Shown here piece after piece: positions 53,553 to 64,000 of a stretch of DNA of 64,000 bases. Source of the DNA: Azolla caroliniana (lineage: Eukaryota > Polypodiophyta); assembly GCA_043228905.1 (NCBI GenBank), contig JBHGNT010000004.1, positions 2,418,001 through 2,482,000 of the forward strand, read 5' to 3'. A program made the position numbers and the translations under genes. The notes beneath the pieces are model-generated. The model did not search any database. It was not told the origin of the DNA and saw nothing but the letters and a program-made list of their open reading frames with translations. Numbering within the stretch: the stretch's first letter is position 1; each line of letters starts with the position of its first letter.

Positions 53553-55351
53553 AAAAGCACACAATTATATTAATTGTATGTAAAATCCACTTGGTTACAA
53601 CACTTCTTAGTCTCCTCTACCTATCATATGCCTATGTAGGGAGAGGGATGTCTTGTAATGCTATTAAAAAACCTGAATATGCATTTGAGGAAATGATCCC
53701 CACGTGCTCTAATATCCAAAAATTCCACATGAGAATACCTTTCAGCTTCTTTATATAGGCTTTCACCCCATGTCTATTATCAAACATGAAAGCATTACGC
53801 ATATTCCAATTGTGTTGTAGACCCCAATAATGTAAAAATTGGAACAATATCTCTATCTCATCATTTGAACCATTTTGAACATATTGAGAAAAAACCCATT
53901 GTTGAGGTCACAAACAACAACAGATTAAAACTTGCCAAATGTCCGATAAGTACCTCCAAACGGTACACGCTATATGACATTTAATGAACCTATGTGTATT
54001 ATCCTCCAATGGAACGCCGCAAAAGAAACAAGTGTCAGACCCTAGTCCTCATCTGTTTAAGGCTGAACCTAATGGGGGCCCACCAATCATGACTCTCCAT
54101 ATGAATACCTTTGCATGACATGGTAGATGGGAATGCCAACCACATTGTAATATTTTCCACCACCTTGCATGTGACTTACATACATTCCACAAATTCGCTG
54201 CTTTAGGAGATTGCCAAGATAATGATGACATCGCATGATGATACAATATATTTGTTGTGACCTGTATCAAGCATGTACCTTCTTGTAACCGCCAATCCAC
54301 CCAAGGTACAAAATTTGTTTTCAATGTCAAAGATCCTTTCAATAATGGTATATCTTGTAATTTCTCCCAAATAAATCCATAATTTGGGGGAATACATTAC
54401 CATCGTTTGGCATCTTCAAAATCCGACAACCTTTGAGATTCATTATCAACCACATCTTCCAAATGTACAAAATCCCCAATCGAAATGAATGATTGAATTG
54501 AGATCTCAACTTCTCTTTCCCATACCAAAACAACACTTGAGAAGAAACAAGCAATTCATTTTGTAATAAATTACAATATTCTCTTGATGGTCCCCATTCA
54601 AAAAGAGGTAATGCAGCTTGCCACGATCTTACCAAATGTTATCGACATACAGAATGTCGAATCTTTAGAGGAATACTTCCATTGAGTAATGACCACCAGG
54701 ATACTTGAATCTTTGTTTTCCCATGCACCAATCCTTCATGCTCAATAAAATATTGCATCATAGATAGCCATGGTTGATCTTATTGACATATATCTCATAA
54801 TAATGCAAATCTATGAGTCATCAAATGTCTTTCCAAATCCAATATTGCTGCACCACCCAACCTTTTAGGAGTAGCCAAATGGTCCCATGAAATCTGTAAC
54901 TCCCATCATTTCTCCCTTTCGCCACAACATGAACCGAATAGGTTATAACATGTTTTGTAATGCCTTCTTAGTCCAAGGTAGTAAAGGCAAAAAATATAAT
55001 AACATGGGTATCAAGATACATTGCACCACTTTGAGTCGTACATGAAAGGGCCATAATTGAAACTTCCAATACATAAATTTGTCCTTCAATTTACTACCAA
55101 TCCAATCAATCAATTGAACATTTGTAACATCAACACCCAATTGATAACCCAAATGTCGATAAATTGATCCTTGTCAATGCTTGTGCCACCAATTGTCCAC
55201 TAGAAGGAAGATGCAAACCCATAATCTCACCACTAGCTGCAAGATTTGACAACATTACTAACAAAGGATGTGTAACAATAACAAATAACAATGGTCTTAG
55301 TGGACATCCTTGCCGCACGGATCTAGTAAGAAACACATGTGTGCACGCACG

Positions 55352-55352
<1 letters not shown>
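53502..55352 (-). mobile_element. LINE copy A: RT fragment, zf-RVT and (GA)n tail
   Basis: A 5'-truncated non-LTR retrotransposon on the minus strand. It starts within the reverse transcriptase (RSVRQGCPLRPLLFVIVTHP at about 55330-55270). The thumb/linker region (WPFHVRLKVVQCILIPMLLYFLP, 55060-54990) and the zf-RVT module (CHAKVFIWRVMIGGPPLGSALNR, then CFFCG...H.FIKC) at 54100-53960 follow. It ends with AATATAATTGTGTGCTTTTACCG followed directly by (AG)n at 53549-53502. Many stops and frameshifts. Confidence 0.8.
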
Positions 55353-55410
<58 letters not shown>

Positions 55411-56030
55411 AAAACACAATTATATTAAATTTATGTGTGTGAAAAAGACTACTTACAATGGGTTTCATAATGGAGTATGGTCACACACTAACTACATGGG
55501 TAGTGGAACATGTTGAATTGCCAGTAGGTAAGACAAACACTCCACTAAGGAAAAAATTGCCACTTGCTCCAATAAAGAAATTTGCCTCATAAGTATTCCC
55601 TTCAACTTTCATAGATATGCTTTGACCTTATGCCTACCATAAAATATAAAAGCATTGCACATATCCCAATTATGACACAATCCTCAATACCTCATAACTA
55701 AAAAACAATCTCCGTGTCTGATTTTGGGTCAACTTGTGTAAATTGTGCAAACACCCACTGTCTAAGCGTCAAATAACATTGTGATAAAACTTGCCAAATT
55801 CGAGAAATGTAACTCCAGATGTGACAAGCAATCAGACATTGTATGAAACAATCAGTACTATCTTCCATTTGAACAATGCAAAAGAAATAATTGCCTATTG
55901 CTAGTCCACGTCGCGTTAGAGCTAATCCCAAAGGCAAATCCCCAACAAAACATAGTGAAGCCCCATATATACTCTTTATGTTAAGGAGAGACATCCACGT
56001 CTGAAGGGTCACACACCACAACTCTTGGGC
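55353..56030 (-). mobile_element. LINE copy B: zf-RVT end with (GA)n tail
   Basis: A second, more 5'-truncated copy of the same family (DLPLGLALTRRGL, FIQCLIACHIWSYISRIWQVL, LRQWVFAQF). It ends AATATAATTGTGTTTTCACCG directly joined to (AG)27 at 55406-55353. Copy A begins immediately after this tail, so the two lie head to tail. Confidence 0.78.
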
Positions 56031-57200
56031 AAGGCAAAAGCATAGCTAATGTGGCCCTCCTACAACAATTCATGCCCTTAGGGCTCAATTCCCATTAGGG
56101 AAGCATATATGATGATCAGCCTCTCTGATTTTGAATACAAAGGTCGGGGCCATGTTATCTAACCAAACACATCAAACTTACATTCCAAGAGATTTTAAGG
56201 TTGTGCTTAGGAGAGGGTGAGGTGAATTACACACCACCTCAAGGCTATGAAGTCCTCAAAGAGACACTCACATGACTAAGATGAGTAAACATTTAGGGAG
56301 GATTGAATTGAGTTTTCCATCATGACTCATACCTTGGAATGTTGCACTACCAAGGGTCACTACTGAGTCCCGAGAGGTCATCTTTGCAACAATGGGTTAG
56401 TCAAGGGATTGGGGGACATCATCCATCAATGGCAACAACCACGACATATATCAACACATAAACACATTTACATCTCCACTCCATACAACTATAGATGCCT
56501 TGAAGGCTTCTTAAGCTAATCTAAAATTAACAAACACTTAATCACTACAAAAATAAAGAAATATGGTTGTTTTATGAAGTGTCTCAATTAATTCGGTTTT
56601 TATTAATTAAAAAAGCTTGTATATCTTGATTAAATAGGGTGAAAAAGGTACACAGGAAAATGGCTTGTAGTGGATGCAAAGAGGGTAGAATGAGGATAAC
56701 AAGTATCCACAAAGTTAAGGCACCCAAAGACCTTTCTAAATGATAGTTCTTGTTTTGATAGCTAGGTACACCATGTGACCTAGATGTCAAAACACTAATC
56801 TATATGCAAATGAGGTTGCGCATCATGTCATGAAACTCTCCCTTAGTAAAAATATCAAAATAAATTAGGAGCATTAAAGGATGTTATTCTCAAGGAAGGG
56901 TGTCAAATTTCAGTGCATGTGTAGGTGGAGATCAAATGATTAGTATTTGATGTAACATTTGGTTCAATGAAGAATGCGAGGCTCACCTCAAAATGCTCAA
57001 GCTTCTAAAAGGTGAAAATGAAAAGGTCCTAATTTTGTATCATATCTCGTAATAGTGAGGAGAAAGAAGAGGCAATATATGATCAAATGCAAGAATGGAA
57101 GAAAACTCAAATAATTAAAGTGTAACCAAACTTCATATGGAGATAACTCAAGGGCAAAAAAGAGGATATAATTGGCGAATTCACCAATGAATAAATGGAA
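56031..57200. other. Intergenic, no gene recognised
   Basis: AT-rich sequence with no supported reading frame or repeat. Confidence 0.4.
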
Positions 57201-58430
57201 TAATATATATGTAAGCTTTATATTCATGATGGAACAATGCCTAGGACATTGAGTATGGAAACACTATATAATGTATGTGTGCCCATTGAAAATATTGATG
57301 GAGGGGCAAAAAAGATGTCTAATGGCAAAGTGGTGGATGCAACTTTAATTATCATAAATAGAACTATCCTAGACCAAGTTATCCAACAAAGTTTTCTAGA
57401 AGATTGATTTAAGAATTGGATTAAATCAATCCATAAATGAGGAGATAAAAATTTGGTATCCAATTATCGAACTATCATGGTTAGCTCAATTATGGCCAAG
57501 TTATATAACACTATCATTGAACAAAAGATCCTACCTAATCAAGCAAGCGTTAGACCAAAACATTCCATTGCCAGTCATTTGGTTACACTAAGAGTAATTA
57601 TGAAAGAAAGTCAATTTTAAGGGAAAATGTTATATTGTTGCTTTGTGAAATTCAAGAAAACCTTGGAAAAGAATGATAGAGATTAGAAGAGCAATTGTAG
57701 ATTGTATGAGCAAGTTATGTGCCAAATGAAAATGGATAGTGGTTTCCTAACATACTTCTTGAACAAAATGGGGGTCAAGCTAGGGTTCCTCACTCTTTGT
57801 TCTATGCAACGATAAACTAGAAGAAACATTAAAGAAGGTTGCAAAAGAAAAAGGATTAGATAGCCTAAAACTAATTTAAGAGCTTATTTTTATACTCTTA
57901 CATGCTAATAATATTGTGTTATATTCATATACTTCGGATGATATGCAACACTAACTAAATGTACTAGAGACATTTTGCCAAATCATTGAAAAAGAATCAT
58001 TATTGTTTTAAAGGCAATATAATGAAGGCACTATCTCACTTTTACATGCAAGGAAGGGAGAAGCAATATAAGTGGTGGAAAGCTTCAAATATCTTAATAT
58101 GTTAATGTCCTCTAGATTTCAAGCTAGTTGGAATACATATGTTCTGAGAACAAATGCTGCAACCAAAGTGATACTCGAGGCCAGAAGTTAGATTGACGTT
58201 ATTCAATGCTATGTTGGTTCAAAGTTTGAAATAATGTAAGACTTAATTTTCCTTGCATTGTGAATATCATTGGAGCATTTTCAGTCCAAATGAAGAATCT
58301 AAGATATGATAAGATGACTAGTTATCCATTTATGTAAATCTAGTCATATAAAATCATGAATCACAGGATAAACCTATACCATCAATTGTCATGTGCTCAA
58401 TGTGATGTGGAAATTCAAAAGGCACTTTAG
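57200..58430 (+). pseudogene. Decayed L1-like LINE reverse transcriptase
   Basis: Plus-strand fragments in order: SNYRTIMVSSIMAKLYNTII (about 57457-57516), RPKHSIASHLVTLRVIMKES, then LYCCFVKFKKTLEK after a stop. The active-site region LLHANNIVLYSYTSDDM (about 57896-57946) has Ala-Asn-Asn where LINE RTs have Ala-Asp-Asp, so both catalytic aspartates are lost. The following ESFKYLNMLMSS is the usual post-palm motif. Numerous stops. Confidence 0.75.
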
Positions 58431-58435
58431 GTCCA

Positions 58436-58655
58436 ATGATGCATGTATCTACATTATTAGAGGTGAGTTATGGTTACAAATCAGCCTTTGGTGGTATTAC
58501 TAATGGTTTATGTATTCATTGCAACAATGTATAATGATTCACAGATGATGCATGTATCCACACTAAAAGAGGTCAATTATGGTCACAATCAGCCTTAGGT
58601 TGTATTAAAAATGGTTTATACACTCATGGCAACAATGTACAATAATTCGCACGTA
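58436..58655. repeat. 109-bp tandem duplication
   Basis: GATGCATGTATC... starts at 58438 and again at 58547. Both copies contain AATCAGCCTT.GGT.GTATTA and GCAACAATGTA.AAT.ATTC. Confidence 0.85.
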
Positions 58656-58766
58656 AAAGATTCCATGCACATACAAGAATGACCAATCTTATTAAGATGC
58701 CAGGAGCATAATGTCAAATAAGCAATGTCAACAAATAAATTTTGAATTGAGTCTGTCAGAATTCAT

Positions 58767-60628
58767 TTAAGCATTTGCTAAAATATCTTTGTACATTTTG
58801 ACATGCCAAACACCATCAATCAAGAATTCTCCTCTTCTAGTATCATCATTTCCACCATTCTCAATACCATCTACATTAGCAAGTGCTTCAACTCCACTTT
58901 GCAATTCATGATGCCCACTGATTATATCTATAACTTTATATCCAAGTTTCTCATACACAACTTTTTTGTCCGATTGAGAATCAAGCATACATTGGGTTAC
59001 ACCCATATTCTTTACAACATTTTCAGCAACCGAAAATAGCCTTCTTGCGATACCTTGGTTCCTATGGGGCTTCATTACGGCAACTCGTCCTACTTTTGCA
59101 ATGGTGGAGTTGGGTAATTGTTGTACACGAAGAGTACCAACGGGCACTGATCGACCACTACCCCATGCTGGAGATATGTAGTAAGCTAATAAATGCAAAC
59201 ATGTTTCATCTATCCTGTCCAACGCATTTTTAAAGACCTTGTGTGAACAAAGACAACAATACCAAACTATTCACCAATTCAACAAAAATCAGTCATCTAC
59301 AACTCTTAGAGTCATGCTCATAGATATATAAATAACCATGAACTTAAGTTCAAGAGAAGTGGTTCTTTGAGCCTTTTCTGCACATTGTTTAGATACACAA
59401 GGATACCATTTAATAAAGAGCATATATATATAGCAAAAGTGTGCATGCTATTTAAAAAAAATAGGCAGATGGAATGTAACAATAGGATGTAAGTTCAATC
59501 CAAGGGGTTTCTGAAACCAATTTATTTCAAAACATTATTTGTATTCAGAAGGGTACTCCTTAGAGGGGTATACATAGATTTTACAAAACAATTGAATATA
59601 AAGAGTATGAAATTTCAATAGATAAGGAGTTTCTAAACACTTCTCTGCAAAGTAAGGATTCCGAGGAGGACATAAAACGCAAAAAGTTTCACATAATCCA
59701 TCTAGATAATTTCATGAAGAAGGGAACCATTCATAGGAGATATACAAGCTTTGAGTAGGAAAACAAGGGTCATTCAAAATCAACATGTAAGGTTTTGCTT
59801 AATAAGAATGTAAGCATTGGAGTCTTCACATGTTATTTCTCAAATATAGCTTTGAGTAGGAAAACAAGGGTCATTCAAAATCAACATGTAAGGTTTTGAT
59901 TAATAAGAATGTAAGTTTTGGAGTCTTCACATGTTATTTCTCAAATATAACTTTGAGTAGGAAAACAAGGGTCATTCAAAATCAACATGTAAGGTCTTGC
60001 TTAATAAATATAGATGAATAAAAAATTGGGCTTTCTTTACAGGTTTAGATCAGATAAAATTCGGGTTTAGTTACATACAGATACCAAAGGTTAAGGGTTT
60101 TCACACACGTAGAACAAATATTAGGTTTTTTAGATACATAGATTAAAGATTAGAATTCTCTTATTACATACATAGAAAATTGTTGTTCCTGATTTACAGA
60201 TATGTACATATGTAGATCAACGTTTAGGGTTCCATAATTGAAAACATGCATATATAAATGAAAAAGAAAAAACAAGTTAGGATTTTGTTTGGAACATAGA
60301 CATACCTATAAAGCTTGGACATAGATAAGATCTAGCAGAATACATAGGTAGGTAACAGAGCAGGGCAGTGTTTGTTCTTTTACATAAATGCAGAGACTTA
60401 CGTATCAAACTCGGTCTCGAGGGGGAAGCCCTGCTCTGCAACAAAGACATTGTATCTGATGGTGCAGGCGTCGTGGAAGGAGAGATTATCACGCGATGCA
60501 TAGAAGGTTTTGATCTGGAGATGGGCGGAGGCAGGTAGCAGGCTCATGGATGCAGAGGGTCGGCTCCTCCGGAGGAGGAGGAGGACTCTAAAAGGGCGTT
60601 TGTTTCTCTGAGACTCTCCATGGGTCAT
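58767..60628 (-). CDS. GNAT-family N-acetyltransferase, YjcF/ElaA-like (2 exons, 224 aa)
   Basis: Acetyl-CoA-dependent N-acyltransferase; the acceptor substrate is unknown. Exon 1 is 60628-60402, exon 2 is 59214-58767 on the minus strand. The donor is GT and the AC/G split codon gives the family phrase VFVAEQGFPLETEFDTIDE. The acetyl-CoA loop is PHRNQGIARRLF (R127-x-x-G130-x-A132), preceded by the strand VGRVAVM. YEKLGYKV and a C-terminal GVWHVKMYKDI match the YjcF/ElaA-type GxPHVxM ending. A start at a second in-frame Met (60547, MSLLPAS) is possible; the extra 27 residues are Arg-rich and could be a targeting peptide or untranslated. An alternative acceptor AAG at 59233 does not keep the frame. 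The intron (1187 bases) holds a 101-bp tandem repeat. Confidence 0.87.
59749..60006. repeat. 101-bp tandem repeat in the acetyltransferase intron (2.5 copies)
   Basis: CTTTGAGTAGGAAAACAAGG occurs at 59749, 59850 and 59951, an exact 101-base period with very few differences between units. Confidence 0.95.
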
Positions 60629-61978
60629 CCATTAAACCTTCTTCTTCTTCTTCTTCTTCTTCTTCTTCTTTTGTTTCTCGAGACTCTCCATGGGTCACAC
60701 ATTAAACCTTCATCATCATCTTCTTCTTCTAGTTATCGTGGCGCCAATGAGTTGGCTCATGGGATCGGGATCGAGAGAGAGCATCTGCGGCTTGGGGATC
60801 TCTGCCTTTTTGTCTCTACTCCAACAGTTAAGTGAGGCCAGGCCGTCAGTGTCAATCTGTCGCGACATTATCCCATCCTTATAGGTCCAACAGACACCTT
60901 TGTTACCATCCTAGTACTTATTGACGTTGTTTGTGTCTACTCGACTAGTGTATGTAGTATGTTGGTCAACTGGTGCTCGACTACGCGGAAGCAAGTGTGG
61001 ATCTTGTTGAGGAACAAGCAAGACGTAGGATGTGTGATCTCAGTTGTGTTACAAGATATGCGTAGTAAAAGAATGTACGCAGAGAGAGATGTAATTACAC
61101 AATTACTTAGCAAAGAGAGACATTATATTATATTGCATCATCTGTACAAGTAGTAAGTACCTCCCAGTCATACATGAGTGGGCTTTGCCCTAACTCCAAG
61201 GTGAGTACACACTTAGGCATACAACACTCGGGTTGGAATAGGACCTTTTAGTCCAACAATACTATGAGAGTTGTGGAGGCCGCTTTGTGTTGAGTTTCTG
61301 AGGCTATCGGGGACTTAAATATCTAAAACCTTGTTAGCTTGTTAGTATTTTTACGAGTGGTAATGAGCCCATTAGCATTGGGTTAGTGAGATTATCCAGA
61401 CAACCTTAACAATCTAAACCTTGTTAGTATTACAAGAGTTGGTGAGATTATGCTTGGGATTATAATCTAAATCTTGTTACTGTCACAAGAATTTGTGAGA
61501 TTATCTTTTGGACAAATGTCCAAAACCTTACTAGTATTGTTGATATATACATCTTTTTTAGCGTCCATAGAGAGGCCAATATTGACGCATGGGACCTAAG
61601 GACAAAAGGTATCTTGATGTTTGTCTCCTTCTTAAGAAAGGATATTCATGCTTTGAATCACCAAGTCTCTATGTGTGAGTAATGCATAGACATATGAGGT
61701 CAACCTTCTAGCTATTTTCTTTAGTGTGACACTCAAGTCATCACCCCTCTTAATATATCATCATAGCTTTCCCAAATTGCATTATATGTAGAGCATGTAA
61801 AAAGCAAGTGATACTCATCCTCTACCAACCCTTCCTTGCATACTTTTTTACATGCCTTTATATTTGGCTGATTTTGATCAATTGCAAAGGAGTGTTAGGG
61901 TTCTATGAAAGTTATACTCATGTTAGTAATGAGGTAAAATTGAATAAGATCAATGGGCCTTCTTTCCTTATATAGAAC
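60629..61978. other. Upstream of the acetyltransferase; repeats only
   Basis: (CTT)n at 60640-60671 and 60719-60730 lie directly upstream of the gene within an imperfect duplication (CTCTCCATGGGTCA at about 60614 and 60684). At 61315-61545 a degenerate repeat of 55-65 bp (AAACCTTGTTAGTATT...GTGAGATTAT) occurs about three times. No gene was recognised. Confidence 0.5.
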
Positions 61979-62515
61979 CTAACATTCAAGATTGATGTTT
62001 GCATTGTAATATTCTAATTTTGTCCTTTCATCATCTTTCCACTTCTTCCTTAGTGGGTCCATTAATCTTTCCTCAATAACTACATATTTCGTAGCATCTC
62101 TTGAAAGCTCTAGGAGATCTTCCACATCCCATATTTTGATGTCAACTATCCAACTAGATGAGAGAATTTTACTCTTATGATTCTTTTGTAGTTTACATCC
62201 AACATTCCAAGCAAGACGTGGTAATCTATGATTTGACATATTCTTGACTTTTGTAATGTATCTATATACTCTTTGTAGCGTCAATATCTTTATAGGTCGA
62301 ACACCTAATTTCAAGAGTATAACTTGATAGGGGGTGGTGGATTTTATTCCCAATTGTCTTGTTGCATTTATTTGTGGTAGGTACATCAATATCAAGATAC
62401 TTAAAGCTTTGTACAAATTGTAAATGTTCTCCGTTGTATATGGGTTTTGGAGATGGTTAGCCATATTTTCTTTGGGGTTAAGGTCTAAACCTTGTTGGTT
62501 ATTTTTGTTTCTCAT
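61979..62515 (-). pseudogene. L1-like LINE C-terminal region
   Basis: An open frame of 178 codons. The phrase RQLGIKSTTPYQVILLKLGVRPIKILTLQRVYRYI matches the post-RT region of L1-like LINEs (the LGVKxSTPxxxLLxELGRxPL pattern) and is followed by a Lys-rich C-terminus. No RT domain is present just upstream on the minus strand, so the copy is 5'-truncated. The absence of internal stops suggests a relatively young fragment. Confidence 0.65.
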
Positions 62516-63580
62516 TGGATCTTACCCTCAAGAGCCCACAACAAACACAATAAAAAACTTGTTAGTTTTTTAACATGTTGATAAGATGTGAGATTTGTGG
62601 GCTACTAACGCTTCATTGAAATGGAATGGTTGAGGCAACAATACATGGTGATGCTTTGGGTTCTCATCAATTCTAATAAAACATAAAAATTCACACATAA
62701 GACAATATTTAATAAATTGTTTGTTCAAGAAGAGTTGCCAAACAACAAGATTTTGGGAGAATGAAGGTTTACTGTAGATTGAAATTTATGTTAATATTGA
62801 GCTATCATTGGTTATAAGTAGACCAATAATTCATTCGCAACAACCACACAACTAAAATGAAAATGAGTTACTAAGGGATGAGATTCTCAAGTATTTATGC
62901 TTCGTTCATGTCAACACCCAAAGAAAAGCACATGCTTATGTGGTAGTTTTTCATCCGTTAGAACTTAATCCTACAAAAATAGGACTAAAGTTGGGTTATT
63001 ACTAGAAGAGTTGGAAAGTTCTAGCATATGATATTATAGTGGTGGGGGTGAATGGGGGACAAAGGTCTAGGAAAGCCTTTCATTTATGACATTGCCTATG
63101 AATGCAAACTTAGCTTATGTGGATGTTAGACGAAACAAGATTCATTAAAGAGACAAGGAAGTGTCCATTACCATAGACTTAAATTGTATGCAATGGCTAA
63201 GACATATCCAATAGTGATCAATCAAGGGCATTTGAACTATGAGATCTTAGGTTGCTATATGTTTACTTAGCAAACAATATGGATCTCCCTAGATTGCTTT
63301 CACATCATTTGAAGTTAGAGGAGAATATTGTTTCGGTTCAAAGATAAAAGATTGATAAGTTGTGCAATAAAAGGGGGGACTAATATTATAAAGAGTTCTA
63401 AAGTTTATTCCACATTTGGGCGTAATTATTAGCATAGACAAGTTCAATACATAAAGAAAATGAATATTTTGTTGTTATCCTGCAATGGTTTTCTTATATA
63501 TGTGTATAGGTTTGAATGTTGGATTGACTATAAATCATGCTATAAAAAAACTAATTTGGGGTGTCTCCTTATAAGACCGT
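62516..63580. other. Intergenic, no gene recognised
   Basis: AT-rich sequence with no convincing reading frame or repeat. Confidence 0.4.
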
Positions 63581-64000
63581 TTGACATCCTTGTCTTCTCT
63601 TGCTTACCTATCGGCCCCTTAAGCTTCTCCCTACTCTCAATGAGGCTGAGAATGTGCAGGCTAATGCCAATGTCTGGTCTCTTGTTTTGGGACGTAAAAA
63701 TGGATTGCAAGAAGAAGGAAACACAGCTACACCTCAGGTAGTTTTGAGGAATCGTTTTGCAGTGTTGCAAGAAGAGGGTGTCACACTACAAGATCAAAAG
63801 ACAACTAATGTGGAAGAGGTGGTAGCGTGCACACCCGATGTTTTACTAAACAATACACACCTTAGCCAAGAAAATGTCATGAGCTCACCCTCCTCCATTG
63901 GTAAAAGTGGAAGTATTGGATTGAGAGCAATGAAAGAATGGTTACGTAAGGGGAGAGGTCAAGAAAGCTCTTCCACCACTTCCGAATTTCAGAAGCCACA
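63581..64000 (+). CDS. Partial unknown ORF running off the window, LINE ORF1-like
   Basis: After a stop (TGA) just before 63581 a frame stays open to the window edge: RPLKLLPTLNEAENVQ, WSLVLGRKNGLQEEG, VVLRNRFAVLQEEG, then a Ser-rich tail (SSPSSIGKSGSIGLRAMKEW). No initiator Met is evident in the first 60 codons. The NRFAVL.E phrase resembles the linker before the endonuclease in plant LINE ORFs, but this is a weak resemblance and a host gene exon is equally possible. Confidence 0.3.

Noticed and set aside
59214-59240. Alternative acceptor (CAAG at about 59233) for acetyltransferase exon 2
   Set aside because: It breaks the reading frame with exon 1, whereas GGACAG at 59220-59215 gives the conserved EFDTIDE phrase in phase.

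Overview
The window reads as nuclear DNA of a land plant: AT-rich, GT-AG introns, long intergenic stretches full of decayed retroelements, and abundant (GA)n/(CT)n microsatellites. The Ty3/gypsy elements resemble the Tcn1/Tf-like chromoviruses known from fungi and seed-free plants more than the usual angiosperm clades, so a bryophyte, lycophyte or fern is a reasonable guess. The species cannot be fixed from the sequence.

Four spliced host genes could be rebuilt with compatible exon phases. (1) An aldo-keto reductase of the plant AKR4 type, + strand, 5068-8205, 5 exons, 319 aa. (2) A uridine kinase-like protein with fused uridine kinase and UPRT domains, - strand, 25940-18659, 14 exons, 500 aa. 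(3) A Nodulin-like/NFD4-type major facilitator transporter, - strand, 43569-30820, 3 exons, 601 aa; its second intron is about 10.1 kb. (4) A GNAT N-acetyltransferase of the YjcF/ElaA type, - strand, 60628-58767, 2 exons, about 224 aa. They share no evident pathway.

The rest is mostly mobile DNA. A near-complete but broken Ty3/gypsy element (10424-15299) sits inside a coding repeat that carries a reverse-transcriptase-type zinc-binding (zf-RVT) segment. A second copy of that repeat (about 35580-37045) lies in the transporter intron next to a deleted chromovirus (about 37045-39222) that keeps integrase and a chromodomain. Two LINE copies with (GA)n 3' tails occupy 53.5-56.0 kb. Other LINE, Ty1/copia and long-TIR elements are scattered through the window.

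The most interesting object is in the transporter intron at 33469-35156. It is a non-autonomous hAT-like DNA transposon with perfect 16-bp terminal inverted repeats and an 8-bp target duplication. It carries an intact 244-codon reading frame related to the N-terminal half of plant glutaredoxin-family proteins of the At5g39865/At3g28850 type, and that frame stops where the glutaredoxin fold would begin. This looks like gene capture by a hAT element (a Pack-hAT).

Other points of note are seven perfect TTAGGG-type (not TTTAGGG) telomeric repeats in the reductase intron 1, a GC-AG intron in the kinase gene, a NAGNAG acceptor in the reductase gene, tRNA-like B-box sequences in the LTRs of two unrelated gypsy families, and long hairpins in introns.
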